A DNA stretch of 64,000 nucleotides from Anaerolineae bacterium (GCA_023151115.1 JAKLJP010000021.1:1-64000); one strand, 5' to 3'. Positions 1-9,039 are shown, counted from the stretch's first letter. The notes: generated by a model from the sequence alone, not told the origin. A program made the numbers and translations.

Positions 1-362
1 CCGGTATTTTGGAATGAAAGATTAAATTTGTCAGTCAATCAGCTCATTATGCAAAAAAGTTGAAGGCATTATAGCAACTATTTCTGCCTGCTTCTACACT
101 AAACTGGGCGAAATGAGCCATGCCGGTAGAACTATTTTTGATAATTCTACCCGTTGTAGCACTGCCTTGACTCTTTAGCCCAATACTCACCCAACAGGAG
201 TACAAATTATATTACCCAGGTAGACTATGCTGCCCAAACAAAAACAGCCAAAGGAGCTAATAGAAGATCGCTCTTGCTTATTCTAAAGATTACCTACTCT
301 GGTATGGGCAGCAAGCGCAAGTGGGATTATAGTGACTGGTAAAGACTATTCACGAGGAGATA
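1..362. other. Intergenic stretch before the CBS gene
   Basis: AT-rich sequence in which I see no convincing gene on either strand. A GAGGAG ribosome binding site at 353-358 serves the next gene. No clear promoter or hairpin was recognised. Confidence 0.5.
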
Positions 363-797
363 ATGATGAAACTCAAAGATGTTATGACTACAGATGTAGA
401 AGTCGTTGAATTTGATTCAAACTTACAAGAAGCTGCGGTCAAAATGAAATCCCTGGATATAGGCGCACTCCTGGTTCGGGAAGGAACGCAGTTGGTCGGC
501 ATCGTCACCGATCGGGATATTACCATTCGAGCGGTGGCCGAAGGGCTTGACCCCAAGCACACGGCAGTGGCCGAAGTGATGACCACAGATTTTGTTTACG
601 GCTATGAACACGAAGACGTAGCTCAGGCCGCTCGGCGGATGGGAGCGGAGCAAATTCGCCGGCTGCCTGTGCTTAATGAGAAGGATGAACTGGTGGGAAT
701 TGTCTCTTTGGGAGATTTGGCTGTAGATACGGCTAATGACTCTCTGAAAGGCGAAGTTTTGGAACAGATTTCTGAGCCGGCCAGCCCCGACCGCTAA
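363..797 (+). CDS. CBS-domain pair protein
   Basis: A 144-residue cytoplasmic protein made almost entirely of two CBS domains, at about residues 7-62 and 72-128. Both repeats keep the family pattern, ending in VGIVTDRDI and VGIVSLGDL. Stand-alone CBS pairs usually bind adenosyl ligands such as AMP or ATP and act as energy or redox sensors; the ligand here cannot be read from sequence. The start is the first of two adjacent ATGs behind GAGGAG. A strong hairpin terminator follows the gene, so it is probably transcribed alone. The role is inferred from the domain only. Confidence 0.9.
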   Translation: MMKLKDVMTTDVEVVEFDSNLQEAAVKMKSLDIGALLVREGTQLVGIVTDRDITIRAVAEGLDPKHTAVAEVMTTDFVYGYEHEDVAQAARRMGAEQIRRLPVLNEKDELVGIVSLGDLAVDTANDSLKGEVLEQISEPASPDR

Positions 798-827
798 CCT
801 ATGAAATTTTTGACCTAACAACCAGGA

Positions 828-875
828 AAGACCGCAGAGGTTTTGTCATGGATAACCTTTGCGGTCTTATTTTTG
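828..875 (+). terminator. Intrinsic terminator after the CBS gene
   Basis: Two 15-base arms, 828-842 and 854-868, pair with one mismatch around an 11-base loop and are followed by ATTTTTG. It ends 23 bases before the next start codon, separating the CBS gene from the GH13 gene. Confidence 0.8.
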
Positions 876-898
876 AAATAACCCCTTAAGGAGCAACC

Positions 899-2713
899 GT
901 GATCAACCCAACAGATACAACAACCAAACAGGCCGGAATGGGGGCTGTGCCCCATGCCCAGGGCGTTACCTTCCGAGTATGGGCGCCCCACGCCAAAAAA
1001 GTTTATGTTACCGGAACCTTTAACAACTGGCATAAGACCACCACCCCTTTGTTCAGCGAACGAAATGGTTACTGGTCGGCTAATGTGGCCGAGGCTAAAA
1101 CCGGGGATGAATACCGTTACTTAATCTATGGACCAGGCTACACCCTCTCGAAAATTGACCCGTATGCCAGAAAAGTGACCAACTCGGTTGGCAATGGCAT
1201 TATTTATGATCCTACCGCCTTCGATTGGGGCGACGACCGGTTTCGCATGGCCTCATGGAACGAGCTGGTGATTTATGAAATGCACATCGGCACGTTTAAC
1301 GATGATCCCGGCGACCAGCCGGGCAGCTTTGCCAGCGCCATGGAAAAACTGCCCTATCTCCAGCAGTTGGGGATCAATGCCATTGAGCTGATGCCCATTG
1401 CCGAGTTCCCCGGCGATTTTTCCTGGGGTTACAATCCCTGTCATCCCTTTGCCGTCGAAAGCATTTACGGCGGGCCGGACGGCTTCAAACAGTTTGTCAA
1501 AGCGGCGCATCAGCATGGGATGGCCGTCATTGTGGACGTGGTTTACAACCACTTTGGCCCCACCAATATTGATTTATGGCAATTTGACGGCTGGAGCGAA
1601 AACGGCAAGGGCGGTATCTACTTTTACAACGATCACCGCTCTCACACCCCCTGGGGCGATACCCGGCCCGATTATGGCCGGGGCGAGGTGCGCCAATATT
1701 TGCGGGATAACGCCCTCATGTGGTTTGAAGAGTATCACGTGGACGGGCTGCGCTGGGATGCCACCGCCTATATCAAGAACATTGAAGGCAACGACGCCAA
1801 TCCGGCCAATGATATTCCCGAAGGCTGGGGGTTAATGCAGTGGATTAATGCCGAAATCCAGCAGCGTTTCCCCGGTAAACTCTGTATTGCCGAAGACCTG
1901 CGCAAAAATCCCTGGGTAATAAAAGACGTGGGCGCGGGCGGGGCCGGCTTTGGCGCTCAGTGGGACAGCGAGTTTGTCCACCCCGTCCGCCAGGCCATCA
2001 TTTCGCCCGACGATAACTTTCGGGACTTGAGCGCCGTCTGCCGGGCTATTGAGCACCGCTACGATTTGGATGCCTTCACCCGCGTAATTTATACCGAGTC
2101 GCACGACGAGGTAGCCAATGGCCGCGCCCGCGTGCCGGAAGAAATTTGGCCGGGCCAGGTGGACAATTGGTTTTCTAAAAAGCGGTCCACCCTGGGCGCA
2201 GCCCTGGTGTTGACCTCGCCCGGTATCCCCATGCTGTTCCAGGGACAGGAATTTCTGGAGGATCGCTGGTTTCACGATCAGGACCCGGTCGAATGGTCAC
2301 GCGCCGAGGAACAGGGCGGGATTCTTAGTATGTACCAGGATTTGATTGCCCTGCGGCGCAATCTCGTGGGTGTGACACGCGGGTTGTGCGGGCAAGAAGT
2401 CCATGTTTTCCATTTTGATGATGCGGCCAAGATATTAGCCTTTCACCGCTGGGCCGAACAAGGCCCAGGCGACAGCGTGATTGTGGTGGTTAACATGACT
2501 CTGCAAAGCCGCGAAGGTTACACCATCGGCTTCCCTCGCGCCGGCCTGTGGAAGGCTCGCTTTAACAGCGACTCCTATAATTACGGCCCCGATTTTGCCA
2601 ATCACCCCAGCCCCGACGTTGAAGCCCAAGAAGGCGAATTTGACGGCTTGCCCTGCCACAGTCAGATCAGCATCGGTCCCTATACCGTTGTGGTTTTTTC
2701 ACAAGATGAGTAA
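899..2713 (+). CDS. GH13 alpha-glucan enzyme with N-terminal CBM48 (branching-enzyme-like)
   Basis: A 604-residue cytoplasmic enzyme. Residues about 20-105 form a CBM48 module (GVTFRVWAPHAKKVYVTG), followed by the GH13 barrel starting near YEMHIGTF. Catalytic residues are visible: nucleophile D287 in DGLRWDA, acid/base E332 in IAEDL, and D403 in ESHDEV. The barrel resembles both glycogen branching enzyme and maltooligosyltrehalose trehalohydrolase; the SHDEV motif favours a branching-type enzyme. No signal peptide, so it probably acts on intracellular glycogen or maltodextrin. It starts with GTG behind AAGGAG at 888-893. The exact reaction (branching, debranching or trehalose release) is not settled. 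Confidence 0.85.
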   Translation: MINPTDTTTKQAGMGAVPHAQGVTFRVWAPHAKKVYVTGTFNNWHKTTTPLFSERNGYWSANVAEAKTGDEYRYLIYGPGYTLSKIDPYARKVTNSVGNGIIYDPTAFDWGDDRFRMASWNELVIYEMHIGTFNDDPGDQPGSFASAMEKLPYLQQLGINAIELMPIAEFPGDFSWGYNPCHPFAVESIYGGPDGFKQFVKAAHQHGMAVIVDVVYNHFGPTNIDLWQFDGWSENGKGGIYFYNDHRSHTPWGDTRPDYGRGEVRQYLRDNALMWFEEYHVDGLRWDATAYIKNIEGNDANPANDIPEGWGLMQWINAEIQQRFPGKLCIAEDLRKNPWVIKDVGAGGAGFGAQWDSEFVHPVRQAIISPDDNFRDLSAVCRAIEHRYDLDAFTRVIYTESHDEVANGRARVPEEIWPGQVDNWFSKKRSTLGAALVLTSPGIPMLFQGQEFLEDRWFHDQDPVEWSRAEEQGGILSMYQDLIALRRNLVGVTRGLCGQEVHVFHFDDAAKILAFHRWAEQGPGDSVIVVVNMTLQSREGYTIGFPRAGLWKARFNSDSYNYGPDFANHPSPDVEAQEGEFDGLPCHSQISIGPYTVVVFSQDE

Positions 2714-2723
2714 AAAATAAAAA

Positions 2724-2752
2724 AAACCAGCCGATTAAGACTGGCTCTTTCT
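2724..2752. terminator. Weak hairpin after the GH13 gene
   Basis: CCAG/CTGG arms around 2727-2744, with an A8 run on the left and CTCTTTCT on the right. On the minus strand it would end in a T tract. Weak, possibly bidirectional. Confidence 0.35.
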
Positions 2753-3255
2753 ATCAAGAATTTCGACCTTACCGGCAGACCCGGACGCGGATACCAGCGA
2801 GTATGGTCTGAGTTACCTCAGCGGTTTGCTGCGGCTAGAAACAGAACGAACGATGGCGAACATAGGCCGCAAAACTGGCACAGGTGAGCAAAATCTACAC
2901 CATTTATGAGTAATTCGCCTTGCTCCCGGTCTGGACCATCTACCAGCAGACCATGCGTCGAGAGTGGTTACTGATCCGCCGGGATGAAAGCCGGGGCATC
3001 TACACCTTGAGTAACGTGGCCCCGACTACCTCCTTAGAAACGATGGTCTGGCGCAAATTGGTCCGTCACTTTGCCGAACGCAGTAACCAGGACAGTAAAT
3101 CCGATTTGGGCTGGGATGAATTTCAAGCCATTAAATATCGCGCTTGGCACCATCAGTTAGCTTTGACCCTTTTGGCCGGTTAGTTCGTGACTGAAATTCG
3201 CTTGGACTGGGCGGCCCGTTATCAACACCAGCCCGATTTATTAAAGTTGAATTGA
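2751..3255 (+). pseudogene. IS701-like transposase, internally deleted and interrupted
   Basis: Two pieces of one transposase lie next to each other in different frames. The first (about 2760-2920) reads through YLSGLLRLETERTMANIG and ends in HHFMSNSP, the usual amino-terminal region of IS701-type transposases. The second (from about 2920) carries the carboxy-terminal region with TLSNVAP, SNQDSKSDLGWDEFQ and AWHHQLALTLL. A TAG at 3181-3183 interrupts the second piece, yet the frame continues with FVTEIRLDWAARYQ to 3255, as expected if a Trp codon became a stop. The catalytic middle, some hundreds of residues in full-length relatives, is missing. The gene is dead. Confidence 0.75.
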
Positions 3256-3307
3256 TTAAATTTAATAATTTATCAAATTGATGGAGAAAAAAACAATTGT
3301 TCTCTGG

Positions 3308-3410
3308 CATGTCATTTCGAACGCCAGCGACGCGTAGGCGTCCCCTTGCTCGCTGTAACATCTTAGGCAGTGGTAACGAAGATTCCTTCCTGCGGTCGGA
3401 ATGACATGAC
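3308..3410. repeat. Divergent copy of the GTCATTTCGAG inverted-repeat family
   Basis: The left end reads TGTCATTTCGAACGC and the right end TCGGAATGACATGAC, giving inverted arms like those of the repeats near 7.5, 22.1 and 52.7 kb. The interior differs, so this is a diverged or related element. Confidence 0.6.
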
Positions 3411-3524
3411 TTCTGTGCGGTTCTGCTCCCTTTGATTTGTCAAAAATTAAAGCAAAGCCGTGCTAAGACCTACCCTCCTCTTTGCCTTAATCGCTGCCCT
3501 ATTATTTAATTATAAACAGGTAGT

Positions 3525-3632
3525 AATACTCAGTGGATCCAAATTTGAGGAGCCAGCACGCCCACGTGCGGCGGTGTTCGGCACGTGAGCGTGCCTTACT
3601 CCTCAGAAAATTGGATCTACTGATACTCAATT
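3525..3632. repeat. Long imperfect palindrome with CTCAGTGGATCC end
   Basis: The arms begin AATACTCAGTGGATCC at 3525 and read back as GTATCAGTAGATCC on the right. They enclose a second pairing, GCACGCCCACGTGC with GCACGTGAGCGTGC. A 19-base half copy of the left arm recurs at 30154-30172. Confidence 0.7.
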
Positions 3633-3686
3633 GCGGGGCTATGCTGAGGTTCTGCATCGTTGCAGCCGGGCGTGGAGGTGAGTCGC

Positions 3687-5981
3687 GTGACGAAAACAGA
3701 GACGATGAGGGAGTGGGAGTTATTTATCTCGCCCAAGCTGGTGGCGATGGGGCTGGTATTTTTTGGCCTGGTTCTTTTTCTGGCCAGCGATTACCTGGCC
3801 GGCCCCGGCGAGTCGTTTAAGGCAGTGAGGCTGGGTCTCCTGGCCCAAATCGCTGCGGTGACAACTTGGCTGCTCTCCGACTGGCAACTTAAAGCGGCGC
3901 GGTGGTTTCTGCTGATGGCGGTGGCCCTAGTTGTTTTGACAGGGGTGTTTTGGCTGGAGCCAAACGTTTTTCTATCGCTGCTGGTCATCCCGGTGGCGGT
4001 GGCAGCAATTCTAAACGGCTTGACGGCGGCAACGGTTATCGCCATGGTTGAGAGTGTATCGTTACTGGTAATAACCCAATTTGCCGCTATCGAGGCTGAT
4101 CCGGGTGCTGTGGTCATGATGTTGATGGCAATCTGGACTATGGTCGGGATTATGTTTGCCATCTATCATCCCCTCCATGATATTACGCATTGGTCGTGGA
4201 CAAATTTTAGCCGGGCGCGGGATTTACTCGAAGAAGTGCGCGACCGAAAAGTAGAGTTGCAGCAAGCCCTGGATGACTTGGCCCATGCTTATCGAGAGCT
4301 GGATTTACTCAATGAACGAGTAAATGTAATGCGTCTAGCGGCAGAGGAGGCTCAAGCAGCCAAAACGGCCTTTGTAGCGAAAGTAAGTCATGAATTTCGG
4401 ACTCCACTCAATATGATTATTGGCCTGACCGATGTCTTGATGAATACGCCGGAGATTTATGGCGAAGAGTTACCGCCGCCGCTGATGGAAGATTTAATGA
4501 TTGTCCAGCGCAACTGCGAACATCTCTCCAAAATGGTGAATGATATTTTAGACCTTAGCCAGACCGAAGTAGGCCGGCTGACCCTGCACCGGGAATGGAC
4601 GAATCTGGGCCAGGAAATTGAGAGCGCCCTAACCATTGTGCGTCCCCTTTTAGAGAAAAAGGAACTCACCTTACAGGTCGCTATTCCGGTTGATCTCCCC
4701 CCAGTTTATTGTGATCGGACTCGGATTAACCAAGTAGTGCTTAATCTGGTTAGCAATGCGGCCCGCTTCACCGATCAGGGCGGCGTCACCGTATCGGCCT
4801 ATCGCCAGGAGCAGTATGTGGTGGTTAATATCACTGATACGGGACCGGGCGTGTTACCGGAAGACACCCAAAGAATCTTTGAACCTTTCTGGCAGGGCAA
4901 AACCAATCCCTGGCGCGAACAGAAGGGCAGCGGGTTGGGCCTGAGCATCAGTAAGCAATTTGTCGAAATGCATGGCGGCCAAATGTGGCTGGAAAGCCCC
5001 GCCTCACCCTCACTGCCGATTGTGGATTTCGGAATTTCGATAGGCGTCTCGGAGCCAAAATCCGAAATCGGCAATCCAAAATCTAAAATCCCAATGGGGG
5101 GGCCAGGCAGTACTTTTTCTTTCAAGCTGCCTATCTCACCGCCGGCATCGCCTTCGCCCACAGCCGCCCGTTGGGTTAACCCCGATTGGGTTTGGCATGA
5201 ACGGACCTCCCAGGCAAAACTGCCCCAATTGCCCTACAAACAGCGAATTTTAATCTGCGATGATACCGCTGATCTGTATCGGCAGTTGACCCATTGCTCG
5301 GATGAAATTGAATTTATTAAAACGGATAGCGTGGAACAAGCCATTCACGAAGCCCAAACTGTACCTGCGCACGCGGTTATCATCAACGTGGCGGCAATTG
5401 CGAATGCGCCGTTGTTAGTTGAGCAAGCCAGGAAAGAACTGCCGGACACCCCGATTATCACGGGTAACTTTCCATCTTACACCCATCAAGTGTTTGAAGC
5501 GGGCGCGACCCATTATTTAATCAAACCGATTATGCGCGCTGATTTAGAAAAGACTCTTAAGGCTCTGGACAAACCCATCCAAAGTGTGTTGATTGCTGAT
5601 GATGATCCTGATTTGCACCGCTTGCTAAAACGAATGTTGTTGATGTTTGACCCTACCCTGAAGGTGATAACTGTTTCCAGTGGCGAACAGGCGTTGACCC
5701 AACTACGACAGAGCCAACCCGATCTCATGCTGATTGATCTGACCATGCCCACGATAGATGGCTGGCAAACCTTAGCTCAAAAAAAACAGGATGAAACGAT
5801 TAAAGATATTCCGGCTATTGTCATCTCCGCCCAGAACCCGGCCAGCCGCCCGCTGACCAGCCCCACCCTGGCGGTGACAATTGAAACGGGAATATCGGTG
5901 GATAAATTCTTACGGGGTTCGCTTGAGCTTTCTACCCTTTTACTGAAGCCAGAGGGAGAACTTGATCGAGCGCCTCAATAA
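3687..5981 (+). CDS. Membrane hybrid histidine kinase with two receiver domains
   Basis: About 764 residues from the GTG at 3687, chosen because GGAGG lies 8 bases upstream; starts at 3660, 3678 or 3705 are possible. Order: five or six membrane segments (about residues 15-155), a coiled coil (180-225), HisKA with FVAKVSHEFRTPL (phospho-acceptor His codon at 4389-4391), an HATPase domain with NLVSNAARF, DTGPGV and GSGLGLSIS, then two receivers. In the first receiver the phospho-Asp is replaced by Asn (VIINVA), so it is probably inactive. The second keeps its Asp in LMLIDLTMP. A palindromic repeat is inserted in frame at 5014-5091, in the last strand region of the ATPase domain. The 3' end overlaps the convergent regulator gene by 50 bases. 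The signal sensed is unknown. Confidence 0.88.
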   Translation: MTKTETMREWELFISPKLVAMGLVFFGLVLFLASDYLAGPGESFKAVRLGLLAQIAAVTTWLLSDWQLKAARWFLLMAVALVVLTGVFWLEPNVFLSLLVIPVAVAAILNGLTAATVIAMVESVSLLVITQFAAIEADPGAVVMMLMAIWTMVGIMFAIYHPLHDITHWSWTNFSRARDLLEEVRDRKVELQQALDDLAHAYRELDLLNERVNVMRLAAEEAQAAKTAFVAKVSHEFRTPLNMIIGLTDVLMNTPEIYGEELPPPLMEDLMIVQRNCEHLSKMVNDILDLSQTEVGRLTLHREWTNLGQEIESALTIVRPLLEKKELTLQVAIPVDLPPVYCDRTRINQVVLNLVSNAARFTDQGGVTVSAYRQEQYVVVNITDTGPGVLPEDTQRIFEPFWQGKTNPWREQKGSGLGLSISKQFVEMHGGQMWLESPASPSLPIVDFGISIGVSEPKSEIGNPKSKIPMGGPGSTFSFKLPISPPASPSPTAARWVNPDWVWHERTSQAKLPQLPYKQRILICDDTADLYRQLTHCSDEIEFIKTDSVEQAIHEAQTVPAHAVIINVAAIANAPLLVEQARKELPDTPIITGNFPSYTHQVFEAGATHYLIKPIMRADLEKTLKALDKPIQSVLIADDDPDLHRLLKRMLLMFDPTLKVITVSSGEQALTQLRQSQPDLMLIDLTMPTIDGWQTLAQKKQDETIKDIPAIVISAQNPASRPLTSPTLAVTIETGISVDKFLRGSLELSTLLLKPEGELDRAPQ
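5014..5091. repeat. Palindromic repeat inserted in frame in the kinase gene
   Basis: The left arm CTGCCGATTGTGGATTTCGG and the right arm, read on the other strand as ATTGCCGATTTCGG, form an imperfect palindrome of intergenic type. It encodes about 26 residues, including VDFGISIGVSEPKSE and NPKSKI, which separate MWLESPASPS from GSTFSFKLPI. In related kinases these two stretches lie close together. Confidence 0.7.
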
Positions 5982-7155
5982 ACTGCTGCCGCCCAACCGG
6001 TTTGGGCAAATAGAGCGACGCGCCCAGCGATAGGGCCAATTCAGCCCGGCGAATAACGGAGCAAACAATAATGGGAATCGGGTGGGTTGCCAGTTGCTCT
6101 CGCAAATCGGTCAGCAGCTCCCACCCATCCGTATCGGGCAGCATCACGTCGAGCACAATAATATCGGGATCAATTTTGCTAATGGTCTCGGGAACGGGCT
6201 GCCCTTCGGCCAGGTGGACAATTTGGTAGCGCGTGCCGGTGGTATAACGCCGGTAGAAATGAACCAAATCGGCGTTGTCGTCAATAACCAATACAGTCGC
6301 TTTATCTACTGTCGGCAACTCTATCCGAAAGCCGACCTGATCTTCTTCCAGGTAAGCCTCCACCGAGTCGCCATGAGCGGCCAGAATTTCTTGAATCAGA
6401 TCGCTGTTCGGGGGACGTTTTGTGACCGCCGGTGTACCGGTTATCAAGAGGCGAACGCGATTCCCTATCCGCTCAACTGCCAGGGTTATTTGACCCGCCG
6501 CCATACTCTGCGCCAGTTTCTCGATAGCGGTGATGAGCACTTGCCGGAGGACGGAGGGGTGCATGGCCACCGTCAGACCGGACTCTGCCGGCTCTAGCTG
6601 CAAAGTGATGCCGTGTTGCGAAGTTAAAGCCTGGCCTATTTTCATTACCCCTCGCAAGGCAGCGGCTACCTCCACCACACTCCCCGGCGCGCTCTGCTGT
6701 AAAGCGGCCAATTCTTCTCTCACCTGGGATCGCCAGGCCAGTGTTTCTTGCTCTGGTCCTGCGTCCGGCAGGACTTCAACCGAGGGCGGCTCATGTCCCG
6801 GTCTTTTCTCCCAGAAAAGCCGGGCTAACATGTGGACCGCTTGCTGCTGTTCGCGCCGCACGTGGCGAGGCGTGATGCCCAAGCGGTCGGCGGTTTCTTC
6901 TTGAGTCAATTCCTGAATATAGCGGCAGGTCAGCAGTTCATAGAAACGCTGGTTACGCAGGCTGGAGGCAGTATTGGCCGAGGCCGGTTTAAGGCTCTGG
7001 ATGGTTTGGGTGATGGCAGTTTGAATTGCCTCGACGCCCTGGTGTGGTTTGTAGCCCAGAACAGACCACAATAATTCCGGGGGGTGAAAAGCCGGGTCAC
7101 GAAAATGAATCAGAACATGGCGCAAAGATAGTTCAAACTCTTCAAAAGTGGGCAT
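5932..7155 (-). CDS. Response-regulator-like protein: HTH, ATPase-like domain, C-terminal receiver
   Basis: A 407-residue cytoplasmic protein with an unusual order. Residues about 65-115 form a sigma-region-4-like helix-turn-helix (TQEETADRLGITPRHVRRE). Residues about 140-280 resemble a kinase ATPase domain whose usual Asn box is lost (LITAIEKLAQS). Residues about 285-400 form a receiver with intact acidic pocket (VLVIDDNADL), phospho-Asp in IIVLDVMLPDTDG and the conserved Lys in LPKPV. Its 3' end overlaps the hybrid kinase gene by 50 bases on the opposite strand, so the two probably belong to one pathway and may affect each other's transcripts. DNA binding is inferred. Confidence 0.82.
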   Translation of the reverse strand: MPTFEEFELSLRHVLIHFRDPAFHPPELLWSVLGYKPHQGVEAIQTAITQTIQSLKPASANTASSLRNQRFYELLTCRYIQELTQEETADRLGITPRHVRREQQQAVHMLARLFWEKRPGHEPPSVEVLPDAGPEQETLAWRSQVREELAALQQSAPGSVVEVAAALRGVMKIGQALTSQHGITLQLEPAESGLTVAMHPSVLRQVLITAIEKLAQSMAAGQITLAVERIGNRVRLLITGTPAVTKRPPNSDLIQEILAAHGDSVEAYLEEDQVGFRIELPTVDKATVLVIDDNADLVHFYRRYTTGTRYQIVHLAEGQPVPETISKIDPDIIVLDVMLPDTDGWELLTDLREQLATHPIPIIVCSVIRRAELALSLGASLYLPKPVGRQQFIEALDQVLPLASVKG

Positions 7156-7199
7156 GTCCTAATTTAAGTCCTATTTTTTGTCCGCTTAACGCCCTTGTT

Positions 7200-7253
7200 T
7201 ATACCCTCAGCGGGGGTATACAATGGTATTTGAAATTAGCGGTATACCGTAAT
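7200..7253 (-). promoter_or_regulatory. Candidate operator region of the HTH/receiver gene
   Basis: Two signals lie 45-100 bases upstream of the minus-strand start: a 7-base inverted repeat TATACCC/GGGTATA with a 7-base centre, and ATTACGGTATAC (minus strand, 7253-7242). The same 12-mer lies upstream of the receiver-like gene at 31917 in the same orientation to the gene. Function is inferred. Confidence 0.4.
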
Positions 7254-7462
7254 TTCTTTCCCAGGGCGTTTATCTTATCATGCCACCACCTTGTCGTCAA
7301 ACCCACTTTTCAGGTAGACTGCTGGAGCTTTCAGCTCGCTCCTAAAAGTGGGAAACGCCCCTTTGGCCAGCTTCCCCCACCTTTTTGCTTTTGAAAACCG
7401 CTAACTGTTATGATAACCGATCATCAAGAGAAGGAGGAAAGACAGCCGGAAACACGTTAAAA

Positions 7463-7606
7463 AGCGTAACTATTCACCCCTCATGTCATTTCGAGGCTGA
7501 AAGCCGAGAAATCTGCTAATCCATTGTCTACAAACCACGGATGAGGACGCTTCGCGTCTCGCTTCCTGCGTAGCGTGTCGCTCGAAATGACATGGCTGAG
7601 TTATTA
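7463..7606. repeat. GTCATTTCGAG inverted-repeat element, copy A
   Basis: Begins GTAACTATTCACCCCTCATG and contains TTTCGAGGCTGAAAGCCGAG. Ends GCTCGAAATGACATGGCTGA plus GTTATTA. Terminal arms are inverted copies of each other. Same family as 22013-22158 and 52604-52735. Confidence 0.75.
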
Positions 7607-7644
7607 CCCATTTTTACTAGAAAAACCAAAGGAGGATTACAAAG

Positions 7645-9006
7645 ATGTTCCTGACAAAGACGTTTCTTAAAAAAAGTGCAGTGTTGCTTTTAATTATGAC
7701 AATTTTGCTTTTGATAGTGACTGCATGTGGTAGCGCCGCTGCTCCTGCCCCGCAAGCGGAGCAGCCCGCCGAAGCGGCCCAGGCCGAAGAACCCGCTGAA
7801 GCCAAAGAAGTCACCTTAACCTTCTGGACCTTCGTAGACGCCCACGCAGATTATTATCTGGCCCAGATGGAGCGATTTAACGCCGAACACTCCGATGTGA
7901 AAATCAAGCTAGAACCGACAGTCCTCCCTTATAACGAAATGCACGACAAACTCCTCATTGCCTTCCAATCCGGCACCGGCGCCCCGGACCTGGCAGATGT
8001 TGAAATTGCCAAATTTGGCACATTTCTGCGGGGTGATATTCAATTCCATGATTTAGGCTCTATCGTTGATAAACATCGAAAAGACCTGGTTGAAACTCGC
8101 CTGGCCCCTTATGAAATTGGGGGCAAGCCGTACGGGATTGACACTCACCTGGGCGCGTTTGTTATATACTACAATAAGGAATTGTTAGACAAGGCCGGGG
8201 TTGATGTAGACAGCATCAAAACCTGGGATGATTATATCGAGGCCGGGAAACAGGTAAAGGAAAAGACCGGGGCCTGGATGACGACGGTAGAGAGTACCGG
8301 CCGGTTTACCATTTTAGGTCTTATGTTACAAAATGGCGGTGGTACTTATGATAAGGATGGTAATTTTATCCTGGATAGTCCGGCTAATGCAGAAGCGCTC
8401 CAGTTAGCGAGTGATATGGTGCATGTGCATAAAATTGCCACCATCTCACCGGGTGGACAGCATCACGACCCCAGTTACTACGAGTTTATGAATCAAGGCA
8501 AATCAGCCTCTGTCTGGATGCCACAATGGTACATGATCCGCTTTAAAGAGTTTATGCCAGACCTGAAAGGCAAAATGGTCGTCCGCCCTATGCCGGCCTT
8601 CAAAGAAGGTGGGTTTATCTCAACCATGGGCGGCGGCACCGGTACAACCATTACCAAACAAATTGATCCGGCCAAAGTAGATGCGGCCATGCAATTTTTG
8701 GAGTTTGCCAAACTAACCTACGATGCTCAGGTTCAAATCTGGACAGTTTTTGGGTTTGACCCCTTCCGGCTCGATGTCTATGATGATCCAGAACTCAAAA
8801 AGCCCGATGATTACTTTAGCAACGAGCCGGTGATGCAAAATATTAAAGCCATGTTGGATCGCCTCGCTCCCGAATATACCGGCCCACGCTATCCAGAAAC
8901 CATGAACATCCTCAACGAAAAAGTGGCTTTTGGCTTATTTGACGAGAATAAATCCCCTGCTGAACTATTAAGCGCATCGGCCAAAGAGATCAACGCTATG
9001 CAATAG
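7645..9006 (+). CDS. Sugar ABC transporter substrate-binding lipoprotein (CUT1, arabinose type)
   Basis: A 453-residue exported lipoprotein. A hydrophobic signal ends in LLIVTAC with lipidated Cys28, followed by an Ala/Glu/Pro-rich linker to about residue 52. The rest is a family 1 extracellular solute-binding fold (TLTFWTFVDAHADYY, GIDTHLGAFVIYYNKELLDKAG). It delivers its sugar to the two permeases encoded just downstream. A GH51 arabinofuranosidase gene in the same cluster suggests arabinose or arabino-oligosaccharides; that substrate is an inference. The ATG is preceded by AAAGGAGG. No ATPase gene is in the cluster. Confidence 0.9.
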   Translation: MFLTKTFLKKSAVLLLIMTILLLIVTACGSAAAPAPQAEQPAEAAQAEEPAEAKEVTLTFWTFVDAHADYYLAQMERFNAEHSDVKIKLEPTVLPYNEMHDKLLIAFQSGTGAPDLADVEIAKFGTFLRGDIQFHDLGSIVDKHRKDLVETRLAPYEIGGKPYGIDTHLGAFVIYYNKELLDKAGVDVDSIKTWDDYIEAGKQVKEKTGAWMTTVESTGRFTILGLMLQNGGGTYDKDGNFILDSPANAEALQLASDMVHVHKIATISPGGQHHDPSYYEFMNQGKSASVWMPQWYMIRFKEFMPDLKGKMVVRPMPAFKEGGFISTMGGGTGTTITKQIDPAKVDAAMQFLEFAKLTYDAQVQIWTVFGFDPFRLDVYDDPELKKPDDYFSNEPVMQNIKAMLDRLAPEYTGPRYPETMNILNEKVAFGLFDENKSPAELLSASAKEINAMQ

Positions 9007-9039
9007 TCAAAAAACCTAAAAGCTGTATAATTAATGTGG

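Larger units (their letters stand above)
3256..3686. other. Repeat-filled spacer before the histidine kinase
   Basis: Apart from the two palindromic repeats listed separately (3308-3410 and 3525-3632), I see no gene. A GGAGG at 3674-3678 precedes the chosen kinase start. Confidence 0.6.
7156..7644. other. Divergent regulatory spacer
   Basis: Spacer between the minus-strand regulator and the plus-strand sugar-binding lipoprotein gene. It holds a TATACCC/GGGTATA inverted repeat (7200-7220), the GTATACCGTAAT motif, a CCCACTTTT/AAAAGTGGG inverted repeat (about 7302-7358) and a GTCATTTCGAG repeat. AAAGGAGG near 7629 is the ribosome binding site of the next gene. No gene is seen. Confidence 0.6.

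Noticed and set aside
3533..3820. Frame of 95 codons before the kinase
   Set aside because: It runs through a palindromic repeat and overlaps the kinase in another frame; no protein family.
6082..6597. Plus-strand frame of 171 codons
   Set aside because: Shadow of the HTH/receiver gene on the minus strand.
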